Both the position numbers and the translations under genes were made by a program. 6,717 bases of DNA from Lentisphaerota bacterium (GTDB taxonomy: Bacteria > Verrucomicrobiota > Kiritimatiellia > UBA8416 > JAFGTH01), in NCBI GenBank assembly GCA_016934225.1, contig JAFGTH010000167.1, positions 1 to 6,717 on the forward strand, in the 5' to 3' direction. This document shows, one piece after another, positions 1 to 6,196 of this stretch; within the stretch, counting starts at the first letter, position 1, and the number at the start of each line of letters is the position of its first letter. Below the pieces are notes generated by a model. That model saw only the letters and a program-made list of their open reading frames with translations, ran no database searches and had not been told where the DNA came from.

Positions 1-1
1 A

Positions 2-1339
2 AGCCAAATGGAATCGTCAATTATCAACCAACGAACAGTTAAAATAATTGATCTTCGCGAGAAAGAATCTGATACGGCATATCTTTTTCAAGCCACCAGT
101 TCGGACGTAGTTTTCCCGGGCTACATGAAGATCGGCGATTGGAACGACTTGAAGAAATCAGAAGAAGAACAGGAGGAGGAAGAAACCTCTTTCCCTGAAT
201 TGGCTGATGGCGAAAACCTGGAATGCATGGAATTACTGTCCGAAGAAAAGGAAACACAACCGCCTGCCCGATACAGTGAAGCTTCTTTGGTGCGCGCATT
301 GGAGCATAACGGAATAGGGCGCCCAAGCACATATGCCCAGATTATATCAACTCTCGGCAACAGGAAATATGCGATAAGAGAAAAGCGAACATTGCATCCG
401 ACGGATTTGGGAATACAAGTCAGTACGCTTCTATCGAGCGATCTTGGCGAACTTTTCAATGTTGGGTTTACTGCTACAATGGAGGAATCGCTGGACGGAA
501 TTGAGAAAGGCGAGGTGCAATGGACAAATATGCTGTCCGCATTCTATGCGCAGTTTGCTCAGTGGATGAAAGCTGCCAAGGCGCCGCCCGCGGATACAAC
601 TGTGGTAATGCAAGCGCTGACGGCATTGAGTCACGTAAAAAACTGGGCGCCACCAGTAGCCCGTGGAAAGCGAACATACAGTGACGAAAAATTTGTCCAA
701 TCCATATCAAAACAAATCACGAGTGATGACAAACCGGTAACACAGCGACAACTGACCGCACTGTTGAAAATCGCATGCCGATATCATGGTGATGTCCCGG
801 AAATTGAAGAAATGCTGAAAGATATAGGTAGTCAGCAAATGCTGAAAGATCCCGATCTGCAGCCGCCTCGCGAAACTAGTATCAGAAAATTCGAAATTCT
901 GGCGAATGTGCCGCTCGAAGATTCTACCCGACAGTTTATAGATTCGCTGAAGTCCAGGGTTGATTCCGGGCGTTGCCTCACTGATGCACAATTGAAAGCC
1001 CTTAACAATGTTGTTCTGTCACATTCTAATGTGATTCAAGGCTTTAACGATTTTAAAAACGAACTGGACCTTGCCAACTCATCTGTCAGCGATGATATAG
1101 AGAGTGGTCCGTTAATAAACGCCCTTGCAACCGTGACAAATTGGAAGGAACCAGTGGCCAGAGGCAAAAGGATCTTCGATGACAAGGTATTCTACGAATC
1201 ACTTTCACAACATTTCAAAACGAAAGGGTTTCTTACCGAGAAGCAACGCGCTGCGTTAAAAAAACTTGTTAAGCGATACAAAGAACAAATAAGCAACTAT
1301 GATGCTGTCGCTCAACAGTTCGACCTGGTAAAAAAATAA
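2..1339 (+). CDS. topA: DNA topoisomerase I (type IA), C-terminal part, 5' end outside window
   Basis: Relaxes negatively supercoiled DNA by single-strand cleavage and passage. The reading frame is open to the window edge (Ser-Gln precede the first Met at 8), so the true start, the TOPRIM domain and the active-site Tyr lie upstream. The 445 residues present begin in the core; numbering here is from that Met. An acidic Glu-rich stretch (about 51-60) is followed by the hallmark core block PPARYSEASLVRALEHNGIG with RPSTYA (85-110). Then come the LHPTDLG strand (129-135) and FTATMEESLD (154-163), all colinear with E. coli TopA. The core ends near residue 190. The remaining 250 or so residues have no CxxC pairs, so the usual zinc ribbons are absent. 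In their place are three diverged repeats (listed separately). It is followed 34 nt later by xerC, a conserved neighbour of topA in many bacteria. The family call is secure; the tail function is unknown. Confidence 0.96.
   Translation, partial: SQMESSIINQRTVKIIDLREKESDTAYLFQATSSDVVFPGYMKIGDWNDLKKSEEEQEEEETSFPELADGENLECMELLSEEKETQPPARYSEASLVRALEHNGIGRPSTYAQIISTLGNRKYAIREKRTLHPTDLGIQVSTLLSSDLGELFNVGFTATMEESLDGIEKGEVQWTNMLSAFYAQFAQWMKAAKAPPADTTVVMQALTALSHVKNWAPPVARGKRTYSDEKFVQSISKQITSDDKPVTQRQLTALLKIACRYHGDVPEIEEMLKDIGSQQMLKDPDLQPPRETSIRKFEILANVPLEDSTRQFIDSLKSRVDSGRCLTDAQLKALNNVVLSHSNVIQGFNDFKNELDLANSSVSDDIESGPLINALATVTNWKEPVARGKRIFDDKVFYESLSQHFKTKGFLTEKQRAALKKLVKRYKEQISNYDAVAQQFDLVKK
602..1336 (+). 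repeat. Three diverged C-terminal repeats of TopA replacing zinc ribbons
   Basis: Repeat 1 is at about 602-829, repeat 2 at about 884-1075 and repeat 3 at about 1109-1336. Copies 1 and 3 share N-W-x-x-P-V-A-R-G-K-R, an aromatic residue and a D-x-x-F-x-x-S(I/L) segment. All three share F-x-x-S(I/L), then a short polar loop, then (V/L)T-x-x-Q-x-x-AL. Copies 1 and 3 also keep a following RY. Copy 2 lacks the NW..PV.RGKR lead-in. The copies are visible only at protein level; the DNA has diverged. The basic RGKR and the helical LT..Q..AL segments suggest a small DNA- or protein-contacting helical unit. That is inference from composition, and I do not recognise a named domain with certainty. Confidence 0.8.
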
Positions 1340-1373
1340 ATCGCAGTTTTTCCAATACAAGGCATATTCGCGC

Positions 1374-2342
1374 GTGAAAATGAGGATTGATATCACAACA
1401 AATCCATCGGTTGAACATTTCATCCGATATCTGACGAATGAACGCAATGCATCGAATCACACGGTCAATGCCTATCTCAGAGACATATTTCAATTTATGA
1501 TGTTCGCATGGGGAGATAACGGCATTGCGCATCCGAAATGGAATGAAGCAGACCAATTCACCGCTCGAAAATTCCTTGTGAAATTTCAAAAAGCCGGAAT
1601 GGCAGCAACTACAACGGGCCGCAAGCTTTCAAGCCTTCGTTCATTCTACAAATTTCTTGAACGTGAAGAATATGCTGATCACAACCCGTTTGCCGGCCTT
1701 CGCGCGCCAAAGCGGGGCCACAGTCTTCCCACAATATTATCGGTAGCGGAAACGATTGCGCTTCTCTCAACTCCAATCAAAATGCTCCATAGCATACGAA
1801 AGCAAAAGAAACATCCCAACAAACTAACGGAATATGCTTATCTGCGCGATGCCGCCATTCTGGAATTGCTCTATAGCACCGGAGCGCGTGTAGGCGAAGC
1901 AGCAGGAATACGCCGGTCTGATCTTGATCTTTTATCAGGAGTAGTCATCGTTCGCGGAAAGGGAAAAAAAGAGCGGATGTGCCCATTGGGCGGACCTGCA
2001 TGCGACGCTCTGAAAAACATGCTGAATGCCGATCATGCAATATGGAAAGATTCAGATCGCGGCAACAAATCTCTCTTCATGAATCTACAGGGCAGGATTT
2101 TATCGTCTCGTTCAATTGAACGAATTATGAAGAAATACCTGGCCAATGCCGGTTTAAACATAAAGGTAACACCGCATGTTCTGCGTCATTCATTCGCCAC
2201 ACACATGCTGGACGCAGGCGCCGATTTGCGAAGTGTTCAAGAACTGCTTGGACATGCAAGCTTGTCAACAACACAGATTTATACTCATATCACGGTTGAA
2301 CGATTGAAAAAGGTCTATGAAGAGGCACATCCTCGCGCATAG
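1374..2342 (+). CDS. xerC: Tyrosine recombinase XerC/XerD family, probably XerC
   Basis: Site-specific recombinase of the Xer type, which with its partner and FtsK resolves chromosome dimers at dif. The N-terminal SAM-like core-binding domain spans about residues 10-110 (FIRYLTNERNASNHTVNAYL). The catalytic domain carries the complete set: R172 (STGARVGE), K196 (RGKGKKER), H268 and R271 (TPHVLRHSF), H294 (LLGHASL) and nucleophile Y303 (QIYTH). Its 322 residues are slightly longer than the usual roughly 300, because of an extra basic segment around 134-155. The start is GTG at 1374, with AAGG at 1359-1362 spaced 11 nt away; ATG at 1380 is the alternative but is 17 nt from that site. Its position directly after topA favours XerC over XerD, as in many genomes. 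The catalytic residues are intact and there are no integrase-type mobile flanks, so this looks like the housekeeping enzyme, not a phage integrase. Confidence 0.94.
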   Translation: MKMRIDITTNPSVEHFIRYLTNERNASNHTVNAYLRDIFQFMMFAWGDNGIAHPKWNEADQFTARKFLVKFQKAGMAATTTGRKLSSLRSFYKFLEREEYADHNPFAGLRAPKRGHSLPTILSVAETIALLSTPIKMLHSIRKQKKHPNKLTEYAYLRDAAILELLYSTGARVGEAAGIRRSDLDLLSGVVIVRGKGKKERMCPLGGPACDALKNMLNADHAIWKDSDRGNKSLFMNLQGRILSSRSIERIMKKYLANAGLNIKVTPHVLRHSFATHMLDAGADLRSVQELLGHASLSTTQIYTHITVERLKKVYEEAHPRA

Positions 2343-2350
2343 ACACACCA

Positions 2351-2357
2351 TAGGGGA
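2351..2357 (+). promoter_or_regulatory. Ribosome binding site deciding the waaA start
   Basis: TAGGGGA lies 4 nt ahead of the ATG at 2362 and just after the xerC stop at 2340-2342. It supports the 2362 start over the in-frame ATG at 2317. The upstream ATG would overlap xerC by 26 nt and add 15 polar residues before the membrane anchor. Confidence 0.6.
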
Positions 2358-2361
2358 TTTT

Positions 2362-3663
2362 ATGCGTTGGCTCGCGTACAATATCGCGTTCACGATTGTC
2401 TATCTGTTGATGCTGCCTCGATTCGTTATCCGCATGTACAGGCGAGGCGGTTATGGCAAGTCGTTCATGCAACGGTTCGGTATTTACGATTCAAATACGA
2501 TGGCGAAGCTGGCGACAAAAAAACGAATTTGGATACATGCCGTTAGTGTGGGAGAAATTTTCGTTGCGCTGCGGTATGTTTCAGAGATGCGTTCTCTTGA
2601 TCCTGAGCAGTCATTCGTATTGAGTACAACAACTTCCACCGGCTACAAAGTTGCCGAAGACCGACTCCATACGGACGATGTTCTTATTTACTACCCGGTT
2701 GATTTTCCGGTATCTGTACGACGCGCCTTGAATGTTATTCGACCTGCGGTTCTTGTTCTGACCGAGTCCGAACTGTGGCCGAACATGATAAGGATAGCAA
2801 CCGCACGGAATATTCCAGTCGTTCTTGTCAACGGCCGGATATCCAATTCTTCCTATCGCGGTTACAGGATGCTCAAGGGTTTATTTCGGGCAGTCACATC
2901 GCGCATGAAGCAACTCATCGTTCAGTCATCGGCAGACAGAGATCGCTTATTGGATCTCGGCACACCGGAGACGTTGATCACAACAATGGGCAGCGTCAAG
3001 TATGATGCTGCCGAACCAGACGTAAAAGGAGCCTCTCGTGCATCAGAGCTGCTGAAAACAATCGGATTCCGGTCTGATGATCCGGTATTAGTTGCCGGTT
3101 CAACGTGGCCGGGGGAAGAGGATGCGATTCTGGAAATATTCACAGCGTTGAAAAAAACTTTCCCTGGCCTGAAACTTGTTTTGATTCCTCGTCATGTTGA
3201 ACGTCGAGCTGAAGTGGAAGCAACCATCAGGAAAAGGGGGCTTGGGTATATCTTGCGAACGCAAATTTCCGAAGATCCTGGAATGTTGCACCAGACCGAC
3301 ATTCTCGTTGTTGATGTAACCGGCGAATCCATATCATTCTACGCGTGTGCATCTGTAGTGTTTATCGGGAAAAGTCTGACTAATTACGGTGGCCAGAATA
3401 TTATCGAACCTGCATTGTTAAACAAAGCAATTGTAGTAGGCCCACATATGGAAAATTTTTCAGCGGTCATGCGCGATTTTCTGGATGCAGATGCCATATG
3501 TCAGGTTGCTGACAAGCGAGAGTTGCATGAGATGTTGAGATCTTTGCTGAGTGATGAGAAACTGCGCATGAAGTATGGTCATAATGCCGGATTCGTGGTC
3601 CAAAACAAACGGGGCGTTGCCAAAAAAAGCTCAGAAATGATTTTGGCATACATACGCCCTTAA
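2362..3663 (+). CDS. waaA: 3-deoxy-D-manno-octulosonic acid (Kdo) transferase, GT30 family
   Basis: Transfers Kdo from CMP-Kdo to the lipid IVA precursor at the inner face of the cytoplasmic membrane, the first step of the LPS inner core. From ATG 2362 it is 433 residues, close to the 425 of E. coli WaaA. It opens with the typical membrane anchor (about 5-24) followed by a basic segment (R24 to R38). Motifs colinear with E. coli are HAVSVGE with catalytic-base candidate E65, ESELWPN (135-141), NGRIS (157-161), GSVKYD (210-215), AGSTWPGEE (245-253), LIPRHVER (274-281), VDVTGE (317-322), GGQNIIEP (343-350) and VGPHMENF (359-366). The GST-H-EGEE histidine of E. coli is Trp here. It follows xerC by 19 nt and may be cotranscribed with it. 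I cannot tell from sequence whether it adds one, two or more Kdo units. Confidence 0.95.
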   Translation: MRWLAYNIAFTIVYLLMLPRFVIRMYRRGGYGKSFMQRFGIYDSNTMAKLATKKRIWIHAVSVGEIFVALRYVSEMRSLDPEQSFVLSTTTSTGYKVAEDRLHTDDVLIYYPVDFPVSVRRALNVIRPAVLVLTESELWPNMIRIATARNIPVVLVNGRISNSSYRGYRMLKGLFRAVTSRMKQLIVQSSADRDRLLDLGTPETLITTMGSVKYDAAEPDVKGASRASELLKTIGFRSDDPVLVAGSTWPGEEDAILEIFTALKKTFPGLKLVLIPRHVERRAEVEATIRKRGLGYILRTQISEDPGMLHQTDILVVDVTGESISFYACASVVFIGKSLTNYGGQNIIEPALLNKAIVVGPHMENFSAVMRDFLDADAICQVADKRELHEMLRSLLSDEKLRMKYGHNAGFVVQNKRGVAKKSSEMILAYIRP

Positions 3664-3695
3664 CACGCTTGTTTAACGAGTTCAGGCTAACATGC

Positions 3696-3718
3696 AATCC
3701 TTCATGAAATACAGGATT
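3696..3718. terminator. Weak hairpin at the convergent gene junction, possible bidirectional terminator
   Basis: AATCCT (3696-3701) pairs with AGGATT (3713-3718) around an 11-nt loop that itself contains the palindrome TTCATGAA. It sits in the 53-nt gap where waaA (ending 3663) and the minus-strand block (ending 3717) converge, and it touches the stop codon of the minus-strand gene. The stem is short and AT-rich and no U-tract follows in either direction, so intrinsic termination is doubtful. Confidence 0.25.
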
Positions 3719-4091
3719 AATTGGTCGGCGAAGGCGAGGTAATCACCCGGCGCCTATAGATCGCGAATAAGATGATGCCATACTGAATGCTGAAACAAAC
3801 AATCACACATGCCGCGCCAATCAACGCGCCTCCTAATTGTCTTGAATCCAAGAACGAGTGTAATAAAAAAATATTTACCCAGGATTGAGCCGTGGAAAAA
3901 ATACCGACACCAAACTGCCTGAGCATATTAGGCACAACAGCCCAGGCGCCAAGGCCATATGCTAGAAACAGCCATGTAATAATTAATGGATTGGCGCTTC
4001 GCCCCTTCAGAATGCGATGCAATATCCATGGCAACAAGCTCGACGTCCCTAACGCCATACCTATAGCGAAATGAAATACAGAGTGTGTCAT
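3717..4091 (-). CDS. Small polytopic membrane protein, unknown function (tandem-paralog partner 2)
   Basis: 124 residues from ATG at 4091, or 126 from a TTG at 4097 that overlaps the upstream stop. I do not recognise a named family. Three to four hydrophobic segments are visible: around FHFAIGMALGTSSLLPWIL near the N-terminus, a second ending in GLGAWAVVPNML, a short one around NIFLLHSFLD, and a last one (GGALIGAACVIVCFSIQYG) before a basic YRRR. The C-terminus is a short polar tail. The pattern GR, WAVVPNMLRQFG and FLLHSFLD matches in order and spacing the upstream neighbour's GR, WAIAPDIPRIVG and FLWHYSID, so the two are probably ancient paralogs. The start lies 2 nt after the neighbour's stop, which implies translational coupling; no Shine-Dalgarno site is seen. 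It is the last gene of the minus-strand block. A role tied to the O-antigen-type ligase upstream is only an inference from position. Confidence 0.78.
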   Translation of the reverse strand: MTHSVFHFAIGMALGTSSLLPWILHRILKGRSANPLIITWLFLAYGLGAWAVVPNMLRQFGVGIFSTAQSWVNIFLLHSFLDSRQLGGALIGAACVIVCFSIQYGIILFAIYRRRVITSPSPTN

Positions 4092-4093
4092 AA

Positions 4094-4435
4094 TCAATAA
4101 TTTTCAGTAAACCAAAGTTCTCTGACCGCTACTACCGACAGGATAAACAGCATTCCGATGAAAAGCACGGTATACACCATAGAATCGGATTCACATTGAT
4201 CAATACTGTAGTGCCACAAAAAAAGATCGCATCGTGGATCCCTGTACAATCTGTGATACAACTCGTCAAATCCGACTATGCGCGGTATGTCAGGAGCTAT
4301 TGCCCAGATCATTCCAAGCCCCATGCTAATCGGCAAAACAAAAAGAAATCGGAGCGTGGCCCGCCCGCGACGAGAAAGATAAACCACGACTCCAATAAAA
4401 AACGGTACTGAAGCTCCAAGCAATAATTGATTCAT
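4094..4435 (-). CDS. Small polytopic membrane protein, unknown function (tandem-paralog partner 1)
   Basis: 113 residues from ATG at 4435, which begins directly before the first membrane segment and lies 20 nt after the ligase-family stop. An in-frame ATG at 4483 would add 16 polar residues and overlap the ligase gene by 28 nt. Neither start has a clear ribosome site. It has three membrane segments: LLLGASVPFFIGVVVYL, then FLFVLPISMGLGMIWAIAP, and near the C-terminus VYTVLFIGMLFILSVVAV. Between the second and third lies a polar stretch with DPRCDLFLWHYSIDQCESDS, dense in Asp, His and Cys and probably the functional part. The PDIPR plus H...D arrangement faintly recalls membrane-bound metal-dependent hydrolases (DUF457/YdjM type, PDIDH motif), but the canonical motifs are not present. 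I would not assign that function. It is related in pattern to the gene immediately downstream. Confidence 0.78.
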   Translation of the reverse strand: MNQLLLGASVPFFIGVVVYLSRRGRATLRFLFVLPISMGLGMIWAIAPDIPRIVGFDELYHRLYRDPRCDLFLWHYSIDQCESDSMVYTVLFIGMLFILSVVAVRELWFTENY

Positions 4436-4455
4436 AACATTACAGTATCGGCTTT

Positions 4456-6177
4456 TTATTCCATTTCTTTTATTCTCACCCATGTTCTGAGAGAGCGAAG
4501 GCGATCATAAGCAGCGTGCGCTCCTTGTTTATCGCCAAGGCTGTGCCTTAAACGGCATATTTCGGCCCAGAGTCTATAATTATTGGGATCATATTCCGTT
4601 GCCTGTGTAATGCATTTATGCCCATACGACACACCATCAATAGAAGGATCGGCAACGGCTTTTCGTCCCAAATGGTACCAAGCCTGCCACGATGTAGGAC
4701 TCCATGTCAGCATTTTCGCGAGTCGGTTCGCGTCTGCACACATCATGGCGTCTGACGAATCAAAATCGTAGATCTTTCCGCTGTGAATCCCTATTAAAAC
4801 AACCGCCAAAATTCCCAGCAACGGCGCAACAAGGCGCCGACCTGCAACAATATGTATCCGATGATGACACGTATACGGTGTTATCACCAAACCAATAAAA
4901 GACGCCAACACAAAGGCATAGAGTGGTATTCGGACCGGAAAATCGAAAACTGCATGAACCATTGCGACAATAACAGCGCCACCAACACTGAAACCCAGTA
5001 CGCGAGGCGTACCGCTTTGGATATGTGTCTTGCGCCACAAGAACATAGCTCTGCCGAAAACACCTGCGACAAGCATGCTTCCGATAATTCCAAGTTCAAT
5101 CAGGTTTTGCAGGTACTCATTTTCCGCATGTTTGAACGATTCACGGGTGGTAGCCGTTCTATACTGTGGAAATATCATGCGAAATGAGTTTGCGCCCGTT
5201 CCAAGCAGGGCATAATCGGGCAGTATCATGATCGTATCAAACCATGTACTCATTCGCATCATTCCGCTCTGCGTCTGAGCAATATAACCCATGCTGGTGA
5301 GTCGGTGGTCCAATTCATCGTGAGGAAGATAAATCACCGCAAACGCTATTACGCCGAGAAGAAATGCAACAGCCATTCCCATAAGAACGCGCCTGTGGAC
5401 AAGAAGCAAAATCGTCACCGATAGAATTGATACAATGTATGCCAGCCACGCTCCGCGAGAAAGGGACATTAACGTGGCAAGGCTCATAATTCCAAAACCT
5501 AGCCCCCAAAATCCGGACGACCAGAATTTTCCGCGTCCGAAAGAGTCTGCAAATAATATTATTGCAGCCGGACACAGCATCGCGATGAATCCTCCAAAAT
5601 GGTTTCTGTTCAAAAAACATGCTACCGGACGACCATGAGGCACACTGATCAACCACCAGAATGTTTTGCCTTGCGGGTATATCCACTGGCCGGCGTAACC
5701 AAGAAATGCAACTGCAATGCCAACTATTACAACAAATCGTATATATCTGTCTTTCCAAACACCCGGCATTTGAGATCCGATAGCTGCAGCCGAGAAAACA
5801 GTCAGGAGAAGGAGCGCCATTCGCAATGTTCCAGCGCGATTTCTGCTTAAACAGAACCATTCGCCAGACTCGTTAACAAGTCCGATGCTTTTCGCGTCTT
5901 GTACCGCAGAACGCGCCAGCTCGTTTTGATCGGAACGAATGCTTCCGAAGATGAATTCCGACCAAGGCGGCAATGGAATTGCTGAAAAAATCAGCATTCC
6001 AATAAGCAAACCGGTCAGAAGGGTAATACGCCGATCAAGCTTGCCGGCATAAAAACAGACAAGCAAGTGTCCTATGCAACAAATAATTGCAGTAATGACC
6101 GTTACCTTTGGCAGAATCCCGCCGCCGAGAATAGTCAAAAGCAACATTGCGGCGGAAAGCAAAGAAAAACCTAGCAT
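4456..6177 (-). CDS. O-antigen ligase/polymerase-family membrane protein (Wzy_C type) with TPR-like tail
   Basis: 573 residues with about 12 hydrophobic segments. Proteins of this family polymerise surface glycans or ligate them to lipid or protein acceptors at the outer face of the inner membrane. Visible hallmarks are GRPVACFLNRNHFGGF (182-197), SLSRGAWLAY (238-247), a periplasmic loop from about 285 to 358 with LLGTGANSFRMIFPQYR (324-340) and HAENEYLQNLIELGIIG (350-366), and HAVFDFPVRIP (408-418). A polar loop near 75-115 follows the first membrane segments. The last 100 residues are soluble, with TPR-like features (WYHLGRKAVADPS; ATEYDPNNYRLWAEI; LGDKQGAHAAYDRL), which may dock a partner or substrate. 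The start ATG at 6177 has AGGCAGG (6185-6191) 7 nt upstream. The upstream surface-protein gene stops 19 nt away. Sequence does not distinguish O-antigen ligase, Wzy polymerase, or a protein-glycosylating oligosaccharyltransferase, so no symbol is given. Confidence 0.88.
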   Translation of the reverse strand: MLGFSLLSAAMLLLTILGGGILPKVTVITAIICCIGHLLVCFYAGKLDRRITLLTGLLIGMLIFSAIPLPPWSEFIFGSIRSDQNELARSAVQDAKSIGLVNESGEWFCLSRNRAGTLRMALLLLTVFSAAAIGSQMPGVWKDRYIRFVVIVGIAVAFLGYAGQWIYPQGKTFWWLISVPHGRPVACFLNRNHFGGFIAMLCPAAIILFADSFGRGKFWSSGFWGLGFGIMSLATLMSLSRGAWLAYIVSILSVTILLLVHRRVLMGMAVAFLLGVIAFAVIYLPHDELDHRLTSMGYIAQTQSGMMRMSTWFDTIMILPDYALLGTGANSFRMIFPQYRTATTRESFKHAENEYLQNLIELGIIGSMLVAGVFGRAMFLWRKTHIQSGTPRVLGFSVGGAVIVAMVHAVFDFPVRIPLYAFVLASFIGLVITPYTCHHRIHIVAGRRLVAPLLGILAVVLIGIHSGKIYDFDSSDAMMCADANRLAKMLTWSPTSWQAWYHLGRKAVADPSIDGVSYGHKCITQATEYDPNNYRLWAEICRLRHSLGDKQGAHAAYDRLRSLRTWVRIKEME

Positions 6178-6196
6178 TGCATCGCCTGCCTATGTG

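Noticed and set aside
121..459. Minus-strand open frames opposite topA (39-332 and 121-459)
   Set aside because: They mirror the conserved TopA core, including the RPSTYA region, and show Ser/Cys-rich antisense composition typical of shadows.
1332..1355. A-run and T-run flanking the topA-xerC gap as a possible terminator
   Set aside because: The pairing would be only AT base pairs with a long loop and no GC stem, and the following gene is only 34 nt away on the same strand.
1374..2342. xerC as a phage or island integrase
   Set aside because: It sits beside topA in a conserved housekeeping order, with no att-like direct repeats, tRNA or mobile genes nearby.
2317..2361. Upstream in-frame ATG for waaA at 2317
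   Set aside because: It would overlap xerC, adds a polar 15-residue leader before the membrane anchor, and the TAGGGGA site 4 nt before 2362 fits better with the family's usual N-terminus.
5315..5860. 181-codon minus-strand open frame overlapping the ligase-family gene
   Set aside because: It lies entirely inside the well-supported membrane protein in another frame; its translation is Cys/Ser/Arg-rich with no membrane pattern or motif.
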